From positions 4,340,001-4,404,000 of the forward strand of contig NZ_CP055481.1 in the NCBI RefSeq assembly GCF_013705725.1: a stretch of 64,000 nt of DNA, written 5' to 3'. The DNA comes from Klebsiella sp. RHBSTW-00484. GTDB taxonomy: Bacteria > Pseudomonadota > Gammaproteobacteria > Enterobacterales > Enterobacteriaceae. Shown here in pieces: positions 55,168 through 64,000 of the stretch. Every line of letters starts with the position of its first letter. The first letter of the stretch is position 1. The translations under genes were made by a program, and so were the position numbers. The notes beneath the pieces were generated by a model. The model searched no databases. It was not told the origin of the DNA and was given only the letters and a program-made list of their open reading frames with translations.

Positions 55168-56019
55168 TTACAGACCGGCTAATTTATGAAACTGTTCCGG
55201 GCTGGTAATCGCTTCGGTCGGCAGGTCGTCATAGGTTTCGCCAAACCACTTTTTCTGCAGCTCGGCGAGCTTGCCGGTTTCCTTCATGTGGTTCATAAAT
55301 TTGGTCATATAAGCCAGCAGCTGCGGCGAGTTTTTCGGGATCGGCCATGCCATATAGCCCGGACCAGAAACCGCCAGACCTTTGGCGAATACCTTTGGCT
55401 TGGCCTTCGCCAGGTCGTTGACCGAAATAACCACGTTAATCACGTAATCGAGGCGTTTGTTGGCAAGGTCAGCGTAGGCTTCAGGGTAGGAAGGATATTC
55501 CACCACCGGCCCCAGCTTGCCGCCGGTTTTCTCCAGCATCGCTTTCAGTTCCGGCAGACGCGCCAGCAGCGCGCTGCCCGCCTGAACGCCCACTTTTTTG
55601 CCGCTCAGACTCGCAATCGTATCCAGTGAATTATCGCCAGCGCGTTTGACAAAATAGTGCTGCGCTGACGCCCACGGCGGCGTGAAATCAAAGACTTTCA
55701 GACGGTCGTCGGTAATCACCGCGCCGGTTAACGCCATATCGTACTGGCCGGTGGAGACCGCCGCTAATAATCCGGTCCACGGCAGAATGCTCTGATCGAC
55801 ATTGAATTTCGCGTATTTACGTAATTCATCGAGCATATCTTTGTTAAAGCCATCTGCCTGGCCGTTATTCATAAAGTTAAACGGCGCGTAATCATCTTCG
55901 GTCGCGACCTTCAGCGTGCCGGATTTTTCTATTTCCGGAAGATCGGCGGCAACTGCGTGATAAGAAAAGGCCATCGCCATAACGGCCCCCAGACACATTG
56001 AACCTAATGATTTTTTCAT
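55168..56019 (-). CDS. Amino-acid ABC transporter substrate-binding protein (family 3)
   Basis: 283 residues with signal peptide MKKSLGSMCLGAVMAMAFSY (cleavage near AVAADLPEI) and SBP-bac-3 features GTLKVATEDDYAPFNFMNNGQADGFNKDML, DMALTGAVITDDR and KVGVQAGSALLARL. The start at 56019 follows AGGGGTGGATTG. First gene of the operon, divergent from a MocR-type regulator. Ligand unknown. Confidence 0.92.
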   Translation of the reverse strand: MKKSLGSMCLGAVMAMAFSYHAVAADLPEIEKSGTLKVATEDDYAPFNFMNNGQADGFNKDMLDELRKYAKFNVDQSILPWTGLLAAVSTGQYDMALTGAVITDDRLKVFDFTPPWASAQHYFVKRAGDNSLDTIASLSGKKVGVQAGSALLARLPELKAMLEKTGGKLGPVVEYPSYPEAYADLANKRLDYVINVVISVNDLAKAKPKVFAKGLAVSGPGYMAWPIPKNSPQLLAYMTKFMNHMKETGKLAELQKKWFGETYDDLPTEAITSPEQFHKLAGL

Positions 56020-56253
56020 CAATCCACCCCTAATTAATTCGCCAGACGTGTTCATTCCAGAACATGAAAAGGTTTTGCAAAATATGTGCCGACGGAAGTT
56101 CCGGTCCGCGACTGATGAATGCGTTTTTACTGTAGGGAGCGTTTTTAATTTCCGGATAGAGCCAGATTCACCGCGTGGATGTGTCAGTCATTTTCAGGAT
56201 GGTATGGAATTTGCTCCAGTTCATGCACAGAGCGTTCGCGTAAGGAGCTAAGC

Positions 56254-57720
56254 ATGATCCGACACCTGTTACACGTTGATTTCGATCCGCGCCGCGGTTT
56301 GCAGGAGCAGGTGCGCGAGACGCTGATTAACGCCATTCTGGGCGGCATTTTTTCCGCCGACACGCCGCTCCCCTCCTGCCGTCAACTGGCCAGCCAGCTG
56401 CGGGTATCGCGTAACACCACGGCGCTGGTTTTTGAGGGGCTGGTGAACGAGGGGTATCTGGTAAGCCGCCCGCGCAGCGGGTATTACCTGCACCCGGATT
56501 ATCAGCACGCTTCCCCTTCCACTGCGCCGGAAGCTGCACCGCATGACGAGAGTTTTGCACCGCGCTGGGGCACGCGGCTGCAAATCACCCCCAGCCAGCA
56601 GGAGTCGATTCTGAAACCAGCAGGCTGGATGAACTACCGCTACCCGTTTATCTATGGTCAGCCGGATACCCGCCAGTTTCCGCTGGCGACCTGGCGTTCA
56701 GCGGCTAACTGGCTGCATGGCGGGGTGCGCGATCCGGCGTGGGTGGTGGACCATATCGACCAGGACGTGCCGATGCTGATTGAGCAAATCCGCACCCGGG
56801 TGCTGCCCAAGCGCGGCATCGTCGCCGCGCCGGATGAGATCCTGATTACCCTCGGTTCGCAAAACGCGCTCTATCTCCTGACCCGCCTGCTGATGTCGTC
56901 GAAGACGCGAGTCGGCGTGGAGAACCCCTGTTTTCGCGAGGCCATCAACACCTTCCTGCTTGCCGATACGGATATCGTGCCGCACCCGGTGGATGAACAA
57001 GGGATTGTCCTCAACGATACGCCCTGCGATTACTACTACGTGACCCCCGGCCACCAGGTACCGACCGGCGTGGCGATGAGCAAGGCGCGACGCAGTCAGC
57101 TGCTGGAGCATGCTGCTCGCCATGACGCGGTCATTATTGAGGACGATTACGACTCGGAAAGTAACTTTATGCTTAACCCGCTTCCGGCGCTGAAGGCCAG
57201 CGATCGCAGCGGACGGGTGGTCTACGTCAGCAGCCTGTCAAAGGCGCTGTCGCCAGGTCTGCGGCTGGGCTTTATGGTCGCCGACCCGGACCTGATTGAT
57301 GAAGCGCGGGCGCTGCGCCGTCTGATGTATCGTCATCCGCCGACCAACATTCAGTATCAGATGGCCCACTTCCTTGCCCAGGGCCACTATGAAACGCATC
57401 TGCGGCGCTACCATTACGACTCGGCCCAGCGCTGGGACAGGCTCAACAACGCGCTGCAACATCACCTGCCGGAGTGCCGGATTATTCCCGGCAGCGAGCA
57501 CGCCAATGCGTTCTGGCTATCCACGCCGGAGCAAATCAATACTCAGCAGCTCACCTGGCGCGCCGCTCATGCGGGGGTGTTGATTGAACCCGGCGCGCGG
57601 CATTTTCTCAGCAACGCGCCGCCGGGTAACTTCTTCCGCATGGGGTTCCATGCCATTAACCCCGACGCTATTGAGCAAGGGGTTGAAGTGCTGCGCGGTC
57701 AGCTGGCGCAGATGGGTTAG
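56254..57720 (+). CDS. MocR-type regulator (GntR HTH plus aminotransferase-like domain)
   Basis: 488 residues. The N-terminal GntR wHTH (about 12-75) is GLQEQVRETLINAILGGIF...LPSCRQLASQL and SRNTTALVFEGL. The C-terminal fold-type-I aminotransferase-like domain has IEDDYDSESNF near 298 and a PLP-lysine candidate in YVSSLSKALSPGLRLGF near 330. AAGGAGCTAAGC precedes the ATG. Divergent from the amino-acid transporter, which it probably controls with PLP or an amino acid as effector. Its stop codon overlaps that of the next gene (TTAG, 57717-57720). Confidence 0.9.
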   Translation: MIRHLLHVDFDPRRGLQEQVRETLINAILGGIFSADTPLPSCRQLASQLRVSRNTTALVFEGLVNEGYLVSRPRSGYYLHPDYQHASPSTAPEAAPHDESFAPRWGTRLQITPSQQESILKPAGWMNYRYPFIYGQPDTRQFPLATWRSAANWLHGGVRDPAWVVDHIDQDVPMLIEQIRTRVLPKRGIVAAPDEILITLGSQNALYLLTRLLMSSKTRVGVENPCFREAINTFLLADTDIVPHPVDEQGIVLNDTPCDYYYVTPGHQVPTGVAMSKARRSQLLEHAARHDAVIIEDDYDSESNFMLNPLPALKASDRSGRVVYVSSLSKALSPGLRLGFMVADPDLIDEARALRRLMYRHPPTNIQYQMAHFLAQGHYETHLRRYHYDSAQRWDRLNNALQHHLPECRIIPGSEHANAFWLSTPEQINTQQLTWRAAHAGVLIEPGARHFLSNAPPGNFFRMGFHAINPDAIEQGVEVLRGQLAQMG

Positions 57721-59051
57721 CGGTATTGCTCAAACTCCACGGCGTCGCGAACTTTAAGCAGCGCCGCACGCAGGTTATCGAGAGGAACGGATCCGAGGGC
57801 GATACGCAGCGCCTGCGGGACGTGGGTGGAAACACAAAACGGCTCGGCCGTCGAAACGGAAATATTACGCTCCATCAGCGTTTTCACCAGCCGGTCGGCC
57901 CGGCTCTCCTCACCCAGAGGCAGCCAAAGAAAGTACGAATCCGGATGGCTTACTAAGGGAAGCGCACCGAGAACCTCACGGGCAACCCGCTGCCGCTGCC
58001 GCGCGTCCTGTCGTTTCTGCGTTTCAAAGCGTGCAACCGTGCCGTCTTCAATCCAGGCGCAGACCAGCGAACTCATCAGCGAAGGGGTATTCCACGTCGT
58101 GGCGCGGATAGCGCGCTCAATCTCGGGCCGGTAGTGCGACGGGCAGATAACCGCCCCCACGCGCAGACCAGTAGCCACGTTTTTTGAAAAACCGGTGACA
58201 TAGACCGTTCTTTCCGGCGCATAGCTGGCCACTGGCGGAGGTGGATTAAGAACCAGCCAGGCGTAGGCCGTATCTTCAATAATCAGCAGATCGTGCTGGC
58301 GCGCGAGATCAGCCAGCGCCTGTCGTTGGCGGTGATTCAGTACCCAGCCGAGCGGATTATGCAGCGTCGGCATGGTATAAACCGCCCGCACGCGCCGCTG
58401 TTGGCATAGCTGATGAAGCGCATGGAGATCCGGTCCCTCGGCGCTACAGGGAATCGCCACCAGCTCCAGATGATAAAGCGCCGCCAGGGCTTTAAAACCT
58501 GAGTAGGTTAGCGCATCTACCGCCACTACATCGCCCGGTCGCAGAAGCCCCATCACGGTCACCGCCAGCCCGTGCTGAGCGCCGTTGACGATCAGCACAT
58601 TTTCCGCGTCAGGAGCAAAGCGGTTGCCGGTCAAATGACGAGCGATAATTTCACGCTCTGCGACCCGCCCGGCATGGGGTTGATAGCGCAGATGAGAGTC
58701 AATATCCCCCGCCATCGCAAGCTGCCTGAGCGCCTCGCGCAGCGCATCCCCCTGCCCCGGCAGCGAAGGATAGTTGAAGTTCAGATCTACGACATCGGCA
58801 GCTATCACCTGCTGATCGACGCCGTGCCCCGGCGGGAGCGAGATGTCGCGTACAAAGGTTCCGCGCCCGGTTTCACCGCTGACCAGCCCCATTGCTTCCA
58901 GTTCGTGATACACGCGCGTGGCCGTGGCCAGCGAGATATGTTCATCTGCCGCAAGGGAGCGATGCGTGGGAAGACGGGTTCCGGCGGGCATCTTCCCGCT
59001 ATGAATCGCCTGCGCGTAGCGATCAACAATGGCTTTGTATCGGGCTTTCAT
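57717..59051 (-). CDS. MocR-type regulator, second
   Basis: 444 residues: GntR wHTH about 1-70 (AIHSGKMPAGTRLPTHRSLA and SLATATRVYHELEAMGL), then an aminotransferase-like domain with LIIEDTAYAWL near 265 and YVTGFSKNVATGLRVG near 293. Divergent from the EamA transporter gene, the usual arrangement for MocR control of an exporter. Convergent and overlapping by 4 bp with the first MocR gene. Confidence 0.9.
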   Translation of the reverse strand: MKARYKAIVDRYAQAIHSGKMPAGTRLPTHRSLAADEHISLATATRVYHELEAMGLVSGETGRGTFVRDISLPPGHGVDQQVIAADVVDLNFNYPSLPGQGDALREALRQLAMAGDIDSHLRYQPHAGRVAEREIIARHLTGNRFAPDAENVLIVNGAQHGLAVTVMGLLRPGDVVAVDALTYSGFKALAALYHLELVAIPCSAEGPDLHALHQLCQQRRVRAVYTMPTLHNPLGWVLNHRQRQALADLARQHDLLIIEDTAYAWLVLNPPPPVASYAPERTVYVTGFSKNVATGLRVGAVICPSHYRPEIERAIRATTWNTPSLMSSLVCAWIEDGTVARFETQKRQDARQRQRVAREVLGALPLVSHPDSYFLWLPLGEESRADRLVKTLMERNISVSTAEPFCVSTHVPQALRIALGSVPLDNLRAALLKVRDAVEFEQYR

Positions 59052-59159
59052 CGGTGAATGTATCTATGACAATAATTTGATTGTATTATATTGGGCACAC
59101 TACCATCGCCTCAGACATTGCTCAAGTCAGTACAGCACATCCAATATAGCGAGGTTAGC

Positions 59160-60065
59160 GTGGTAGATTCAGCGGTTCACAAAATAGATCCGGGGTCATG
59201 GTCGGGATGGCTCAACGGTTTACTGGGGGTCATTATTTTTAGCGGCTCGCTGCCCGCGACGCGTCTGGCGGTGCTGGATATGGACCCGTTCTTGCTGACT
59301 TATCTGCGCGCCTCTATCGCCGGGATTCTGGCCATCATCCTGGTGGTGAGTTTTCGCCAGAGACGCCCGCGCCTGTCGCAGCTTTTCCCGCTGGTGATTG
59401 TCTCATTGGGCGTGGTGATTGGCTTTCCGCTGCTGACGGCACTGGCGTTACGGCACGTTACCTCGGCTCATTCGATCGTTTTTCTTGGCCTGCTGCCGCT
59501 AACGACGGCCATTTTTGGCGTGCTGCGCGGCGGGGAACGTCCACGTCGCGCGTTCTGGGCCTTTTCTATTATTGGCAGCCTGTTGGTGGTGGGGTTCGCG
59601 CTGATGCAAAATGCGGCAGCTTCGCTCAGCGGCGATCTGCTGATGCTGGCGGCGGTTATCGCCTGCGGCCTGGGCTATGCCGAAGGCGCAAAGCTGACCC
59701 GGGAATTAGGCGGCTGGCAGGTGATCAGTTGGGCGCTGATTATTGCGCTGCCTTTTATGCTGATCGCCTCGTTGATGACGCAGCCCGAGTCCTGGCGCGC
59801 GATATCAATTTCAGCCTGGGCCGCGCTCGGCTATGTGTCGCTATTTAGCATGCTGATTGGTTTTATCTTCTGGTACAAAGGGTTGGCCATCGGCGGTATC
59901 GCCGCCGTCGGACAGCTTCAGCTACTACAACCGTTCTTCGGGCTGGCTCTGTCGGCGGCGCTTTTGCACGAAACCGTGAGCCCAGTGATGTTGGCGGTGA
60001 CGTTGGGAGTGGTTCTGTGCGTTGTCGGCTCGCGTAAATTTAGCCGCCAGAAGGGGGCCTGGTAG
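59160..60065 (+). CDS. EamA/DMT-family transporter
   Basis: A 301-residue membrane protein with about ten hydrophobic segments and two EamA halves (LPATRLAVLDMDPFLLTYLRASIAG; LGLLPLTTAIFGVLRGGERP; GYVSLFSMLIGFIFWYKGLAIGGIA). The family exports amino acids and metabolites. GTG at 59160 is chosen because GAGG lies 7 nt upstream; a TTG-initiated reading from 59091 would have no such signal. The 59052-59159 gap contains TATATTGG (59087-59094) and CCAATATA (59141-59148), a possible MocR site. Confidence 0.85.
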   Translation: MVDSAVHKIDPGSWSGWLNGLLGVIIFSGSLPATRLAVLDMDPFLLTYLRASIAGILAIILVVSFRQRRPRLSQLFPLVIVSLGVVIGFPLLTALALRHVTSAHSIVFLGLLPLTTAIFGVLRGGERPRRAFWAFSIIGSLLVVGFALMQNAAASLSGDLLMLAAVIACGLGYAEGAKLTRELGGWQVISWALIIALPFMLIASLMTQPESWRAISISAWAALGYVSLFSMLIGFIFWYKGLAIGGIAAVGQLQLLQPFFGLALSAALLHETVSPVMLAVTLGVVLCVVGSRKFSRQKGAW

Positions 60066-60146
60066 CCCGAACAGGCGCGTCAAGCGCCGCCTCCGGGGTA
60101 AATCACCGGTAGCGACAAATATCTTTCTGAAACAACAGAACTCACA

Positions 60147-60420
60147 GCGATGCCCTGGCGCCCGCTGAAATCGGCGAACCGGAGGTCCGAAGACAAGGGC
60201 TGGCCGCCAGGGATGGCGGACAGAGGCGAATCGAGACAGTGATGTCGAGTTGAGCCGACCGCAGGCTGAGGACCGGGAGGTGAGCGTAGTGCGCAGCACC
60301 GATTTCCTGGCGGGACCGTGGGGATTGTAAAGGGGGAGACGGTTTTCACCCCCTTTACCCGTTCACGTTCGACAGAAATACATTTTCTGCGGGATAGCGG
60401 TGAACGGAATCCATATACAT
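60147..60420. repeat. Structured intergenic repeat, copy B (with REP at 60062-60098)
   Basis: Close relative of 51241-51592, in the same orientation and again between a REP unit after a transporter/dehydrogenase gene and a REP that hosts the IS. Hairpins include CCGCC-AGGGAT-GGCGG (60204-60219) and GAC-AGTGAT-GTC (60235-60246); a terminal stem GTAAAGGGGG/CCCCCTTTAC lies at 60327-60358. It lacks the segment of about 80 bp present in copy A. The REP at 60062 carries TAGCCCGAACAGGC, one mismatch from the IS target. No gene is seen in 60066-60731. Confidence 0.7.
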
Positions 60421-60472
60421 TCCCGGAGGCGGCGCTTGACGCGCCTGTCCGTATATGGACACCTCCCGTGAT

Positions 60473-60718
60473 GCAAGCTATTTTTTGTGTGAGTCACCAG
60501 GGTAAGTTGCGTTCGTATATCCGGCCTCTCTTTCGGTACCGTCGTACCCGGGCCATGATGTGTTCTGCGCACCTGCTTCCTTTCGGGCTATCGGCTTTGC
60601 TTCGCAGGGAGCCTTCGGACAGGCCGGATTTCTCAGGTGCTGGTCTTACCGGTTACTCATCACGCTAAATCGCTTCGCAATCTCACGACAGGGTTACTGC
60701 TCTTTTTACTGCATGGCT
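60473..60718 (-). ncRNA. Candidate bridge RNA of IS copy 3
   Basis: Sequence identical to copies 1 and 2, with target guides at 60616-60624 and 60584-60590 and donor guides at 60557-60562 and 60514-60520. It too lies in a TAGCCCG/CGGACAGGC target although the surrounding REP differs outside the 14 nt (GCGTCAAGCGCC instead of GCAACGCGCC). Confidence 0.7.
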
Positions 60719-60731
60719 CACGGGGCGTCGG

Positions 60732-61754
60732 TTAACCGGCGACCCGTGAGCCATGGTAATCTTCTCCGCGACTCATCACCGCCCACGCTATCCGCACATT
60801 CTTGTTCGCCAGCGCCACCGTCGCGATATTCCGGTTCCGTCTTTCCGCCACCGACTGCAGCCACTGGCTCCGCCGGTCTTCTTTGCCTGCACATGTCTTC
60901 AGAACTGACCGTGCCCCGTGGATGACCAGCGTACGCAGGTAGCTGTCACCCCGCTTGCTGATATGCCCCAGCTGCTGCTTACCGCCGCTTGAGTGCTGCC
61001 GGGGAACCAGCCCCACATAAGCCGCCATCTCCCGACCGTTCTTAAACTGCGTCGCGTCACCCAACAACGCCACCATCGCGCTGGCGGTTATCACGCCGAT
61101 ACCTTCTATTTTCATCAGCCGCTGGATGCAGATATCTTCCCGCGCCGCCTCTGCGAGCCGCCGGTCATGCCCCGCCACCCGGTCATCCAGCATCCGCAGC
61201 TCTTCGGCCAGCTCGCACAGCAGGCGCATAAACCGGTCATCCCACTGCTCCTGCTGTGACAGTATCTCCGGCAGCGCCTTACGCAACTGGCTGATGCCGA
61301 CCGGCAGCACCACGCCGAATTCGCCCAGAAAGCCCCGTATCTCGTTGCACAGCGCCGTGCGGCTTTTTATCACTCTGGCCCGCACGCGATGCTCCGCCTG
61401 AAGGGTCTGCTGGCGCTCTGTCTTAACCGCGACGAAGCGCATGGCGGGGCGGCTGATGGCTTCACAGATGGCTTCGGCATCGTTGGCATCATTCTTGTTG
61501 CCTTTGAGGTAAGGCTTGACGAATTTCGGGGGAATAATGCGCACGGTATGCCCCATGCGGGTGAGTTCGCGGGACCAGTAGTGGGATGATGCGCAGGCTT
61601 CAATCCCGATGGTGCAGGGAGCCAGCTGAGAGAAATAAGCGTGCATGTGGGCGCGGCGGAGAGATTTCCGTACGACGACATGTTCATGGTGATCCACAGC
61701 ATGGATCTGAAAGACATTTTTTGCCAGGTCAAGACCGATACGTTTAATATTCAT
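60732..61754 (-). CDS. IS110-family (DEDD) transposase, copy 3 (variant)
   Basis: 340 residues. It differs from copies 1/2 at four residues, all in the first 90: V49I, A61S, H72R and R84K. The DEDD residues and RQHSSGGK are unchanged, so it should be active. The substitutions coincide with the 13-base divergent patch. Confidence 0.95.
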   Translation of the reverse strand: MNIKRIGLDLAKNVFQIHAVDHHEHVVVRKSLRRAHMHAYFSQLAPCTIGIEACASSHYWSRELTRMGHTVRIIPPKFVKPYLKGNKNDANDAEAICEAISRPAMRFVAVKTERQQTLQAEHRVRARVIKSRTALCNEIRGFLGEFGVVLPVGISQLRKALPEILSQQEQWDDRFMRLLCELAEELRMLDDRVAGHDRRLAEAAREDICIQRLMKIEGIGVITASAMVALLGDATQFKNGREMAAYVGLVPRQHSSGGKQQLGHISKRGDSYLRTLVIHGARSVLKTCAGKEDRRSQWLQSVAERRNRNIATVALANKNVRIAWAVMSRGEDYHGSRVAG

Positions 61755-61877
61755 GGTGGACACCTCCTCCTGTGGACTGCAGGTAACACTTCCAGTCTGG
61801 CACGTTCTGATGCCGTAAGGTGGGAGGTGTCCATCACATCGGGCTACAAACCGCAGACGATGCCAATCCCTGGCCCT

Positions 61878-63146
61878 CTACACCGCTCGCGCGTACTGCA
61901 ACATCACCTGCAGCAGCACGTTGGCTCCGGCCTCAACATGTTCCGGCGAGGCGTACTCAATTTCGTTATGGCTGATGCCGTCCTTGCAGGGGATAAAAAT
62001 CATCCCGGTCGGTGCCAGATAGCTCATATACACCGCGTCATGACCGGCACCGGATACAATCTCCCGCGCCGGATAACCGAGGCGCTGGGCGGCTCCGGCA
62101 ATCGCCGCCTGGCAATCCGGGTGGAACGGTGCTGCCGGATAGTGGCTCACCTCTTTCAGGGCCACCTTCAGGCCGCTCTCCTGCTCGACGCAGCCGATAA
62201 ACTCGCGCAACTGGCGGTCCATCGCATCCACCAGCTCATCGCTAAGATTGCGCATATCAATCGAAAAGGTCACCTCGCCCGGCACCACGTTGCGGCTGTT
62301 CGGATAGACCTGCACCATCCCTACCGTGCCGCGCCCCTCTTCGCTGCGTCCGGCAATCGCCACCACCTCCTGCATAATGCGGGTCGCGACCTGTAACGCA
62401 TCCTTGCGCAGGCGCATCGGCGTCGGCCCGGCGTGGGACTCCTGACCGCTTACCACGCAGTCGTACCAGCGAATACCCAACACGCCCTGCACGATACCAA
62501 TGATTTTCTCTTCATCTTCCAGAATCGGCCCCTGCTCAATATGCGCTTCGAAGTAAGCGCCAATTGGGTGGTCGCCCGGCGTCTGGCTGCCGATATAGCC
62601 AATACGCGCCAGCTCCTCACCCACGGTTTTGCCTTGCGCATCCTTCACGGCGTAGATAGTCTCCAGCGGAAATACCCCGGCAAACACCCCGGAGCCCATC
62701 ATCACCGGCACAAAACGCGAACCCTCTTCATTGGTCCAGAACACCACTTCAATCGGCGCGTCGGTTTCAATCTCCAGATCGTTCAGGGTACGCACCACCT
62801 CCAACGCCGCCAGCACGCCGTAGTTACCGTCAAATTTGCCGCCGGTTGGCTGGGTATCAATATGGCTACCGGAGACAATCGGCGGCAGAGCTGGGTTACG
62901 CCCTTCCCGACGCATAAAGACGTTGCCGACTTTATCTACGGTGACGCTCATCCCGGCCGCCTGCGCCCAGCTAATGACCAGATCGCGCCCCTGCCGGTCG
63001 AGATCGGTGAGCGTCAGACGACAGCAGCCGCCCTTCGGCGTCGCGCCGATTTCCGCCAGCGTCATTAGCGAATCCCACAGGCGCTCGCCATTAACACGGC
63101 AATCGGTGGTCTCTGTCATCGGGGTAAAAAGGACATCACTGCTCAT
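61878..63146 (-). CDS. M20-family N-carbamoyl amino acid / allantoate amidohydrolase type
   Basis: 422 residues with the hydantoinase/carbamoylase metal-site pattern: [25 protein letters not shown] near residue 80 (H, D), TNEEGSRF near 124 (E), EAHIEQGP near 190 (H) and [11 protein letters not shown] near 363 (H). It hydrolyses N-carbamoyl or ureido bonds. The start at 63146 follows AAGGAG and overlaps the amidase stop by 11 bp, so translation is coupled. A longer in-frame reading from 63182 has no such signal. Substrate not assignable. Confidence 0.92.
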   Translation of the reverse strand: MSSDVLFTPMTETTDCRVNGERLWDSLMTLAEIGATPKGGCCRLTLTDLDRQGRDLVISWAQAAGMSVTVDKVGNVFMRREGRNPALPPIVSGSHIDTQPTGGKFDGNYGVLAALEVVRTLNDLEIETDAPIEVVFWTNEEGSRFVPVMMGSGVFAGVFPLETIYAVKDAQGKTVGEELARIGYIGSQTPGDHPIGAYFEAHIEQGPILEDEEKIIGIVQGVLGIRWYDCVVSGQESHAGPTPMRLRKDALQVATRIMQEVVAIAGRSEEGRGTVGMVQVYPNSRNVVPGEVTFSIDMRNLSDELVDAMDRQLREFIGCVEQESGLKVALKEVSHYPAAPFHPDCQAAIAGAAQRLGYPAREIVSGAGHDAVYMSYLAPTGMIFIPCKDGISHNEIEYASPEHVEAGANVLLQVMLQYARAV

Positions 63147-64000
63147 TTCGGTCTCCTTGCATAAACGCGGCGGCCAGCTCAACCAGCAGACGATCGCTGC
63201 CGCGTGGCCCTAAAAATGAAATCCCCAGCGGTAAACCGCCCACCTGAGTAACCGGCAGCGTCACCTGCGGACGCTGAGTCATTACGGAAATTAACAGCAG
63301 GTCGTGGGACAGGCGGCGAACCGCTTCTATCTCTTCAGCCTGCGCCGTCAGCAGCGGCGCGCCGTCGGGGACCGTTGGCATCACCAGCACCGCATCGCCG
63401 AGCTGCGCGTCCCACCAGGCGCTAAAACGCTCGCGCAGCTGACAGGCGGTTTCAAACTGCTCGCGAGTCACCGCTTTGCCCCAAAAGAAGCGTTCGCGCA
63501 CATCCGGGCCCAATTGCAGGCCGTAGCGCTCAATAGTTTCACCCTGCGCCTGCCACGCTTCGTAGCCCTGAATCTGGCGGAAGGCGAGATAGATCTCGTC
63601 CACCTCCGGCAGCGATTCGCTCAAGGGTGAAACCATGCCAAAAAAGTGCTCCAGCCGCTGACGAACCGGTCGCAGGGCCTGCTGGCTGCGCGGCGGCAGA
63701 CGGGAAAATAGCCCATCATGGCTGGCCAGCCGAACGCGGCTAATATCCACTCTCTCATCACTGAACAGGCAGGCGGCAACGGCAGAAAAGACCTCTGGCG
63801 AGCGGGCGAAGAAGCCGCAGGTGTCCATGGTGGCACACAGCGGCTGACAGCCGTCGAGGGAGATTCTCCCGTGGGTCGGACGCTGGCCGTACAATCCGCA
63901 ATAGCTGGCGGGAGTGCGTACTGAGCCGCCGGTATCGGATCCGATGGCAAAATCACAGGCATCGTTCGATACCGCCGACGCCGAGCCGGACGAAGAGCCG
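63136..64000 (-). CDS. Amidase (amidase-signature family), N-terminus outside window
   Basis: An open frame of 287 codons from the right edge to the stop. The visible part starts inside the amidase signature: [12 protein letters not shown] with the cis-serine, then [21 protein letters not shown] with the nucleophilic serine (about residues 25-30 of the fragment). The catalytic lysine lies upstream, outside the window. The C-terminus [21 protein letters not shown] is typical of the family. Pairing with a carbamoyl-amidohydrolase suggests stepwise release of ammonia from an amide/ureido compound. Confidence 0.9.
   Translation of the reverse strand, partial: GSSSGSASAVSNDACDFAIGSDTGGSVRTPASYCGLYGQRPTHGRISLDGCQPLCATMDTCGFFARSPEVFSAVAACLFSDERVDISRVRLASHDGLFSRLPPRSQQALRPVRQRLEHFFGMVSPLSESLPEVDEIYLAFRQIQGYEAWQAQGETIERYGLQLGPDVRERFFWGKAVTREQFETACQLRERFSAWWDAQLGDAVLVMPTVPDGAPLLTAQAEEIEAVRRLSHDLLLISVMTQRPQVTLPVTQVGGLPLGISFLGPRGSDRLLVELAAAFMQGDRNEQ

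Larger units (their letters stand above)
60452..61839 (-). mobile_element. IS110-family (IS1111-type) insertion sequence, copy 3
   Basis: 1388 bp, same orientation as copy 2. Flanks are GCCTGTCCG (left) and CGGGCTACA (right). It is identical by reading to copies 1/2 except for 13 substitutions confined to 61395-61610 (and the silent site where it agrees with copy 1). Subterminal repeats at 60455-60467 and 61822-61834. It ends 38 bp from the stop of the M20 amidohydrolase gene. Confidence 0.93.

Noticed and set aside
51623..61839. Composite transposon formed by IS copies 2 and 3
   Set aside because: IS110-family elements move as circles to RNA-specified sites; each copy sits in its own complete REP target with no shared outer duplication, so two independent insertions explain the arrangement.

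Overview
The window comes from a GC-rich member of the Enterobacteriaceae, most likely in or near Klebsiella/Raoultella/Enterobacter. This rests on the complete enterobactin locus in enterobacterial order (entD-fepA-fes-ybdZ-entF, fepC-fepG-fepD, entS, fepB, entCEBAH, cstA-ybdD), an IS2-type element, a hokE-type toxin gene next to entD, and dense REP/BIME repeats. Genus and species cannot be fixed by eye.

Layout. 1-3.3 kb: a SIS-domain gene (cut by the left edge) and an ADP-ribosylglycohydrolase-fold gene, divergent from a GPH-family symporter, with two copies of a GntR/HutC-like palindrome between them. 3.5-30.7 kb: cstA-ybdD and the enterobactin synthesis, export, uptake and release genes. 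Three differences from the E. coli arrangement stand out. A GH18 chitinase and an IS110-family element lie between entS and fepB. fepE is absent between fepC and entF. fepA is split by a 1331-bp IS2-type element with a 5-bp target duplication. 30.9-42.8 kb: a carbohydrate module with split transketolase, SorC-family regulator, FGGY kinase, ribose-type ABC importer with a DUF2291 lipoprotein, two short-chain dehydrogenases and a HAD phosphatase; its two control regions share a palindrome. 42.9-43.1 kb: hokE-like type I toxin. 43.6-51.1 kb: a peptide-type ABC importer, a class III aminotransferase and a YdfG-like dehydrogenase. 53-64 kb: a polar amino-acid ABC importer, two MocR-type regulators, an EamA exporter, an M20-type amidohydrolase and an amidase cut by the right edge.

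Three nearly identical 1388-bp IS110-family elements (IS1111 type, with 13-bp subterminal inverted repeats) lie at about 15.0-16.4, 51.6-53.0 and 60.5-61.8 kb. All three sit at the same position and in the same orientation inside a REP sequence. The noncoding segment 3' of each transposase can be read as a bridge RNA (seekRNA). A first internal loop carries two guides matching the two halves of the REP target (7 and 9 nt). A second loop carries two guides matching the element's own ends (7 and 6 nt). The core dinucleotide reads as CG. At least four further copies of the same 14-nt target in this window are unoccupied. This RNA-guided, REP-homing element is the most striking system here.

Two IS copies also sit beside copies of a structured intergenic repeat whose hairpin loops show AGGGAT/ATGGAT/AGTGAT, resembling CsrA-binding loops. 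Fur-box-like sequences lie in all three divergent control regions of the enterobactin locus, so synthesis, export and uptake should respond together to iron, but the main receptor gene is interrupted as it stands.
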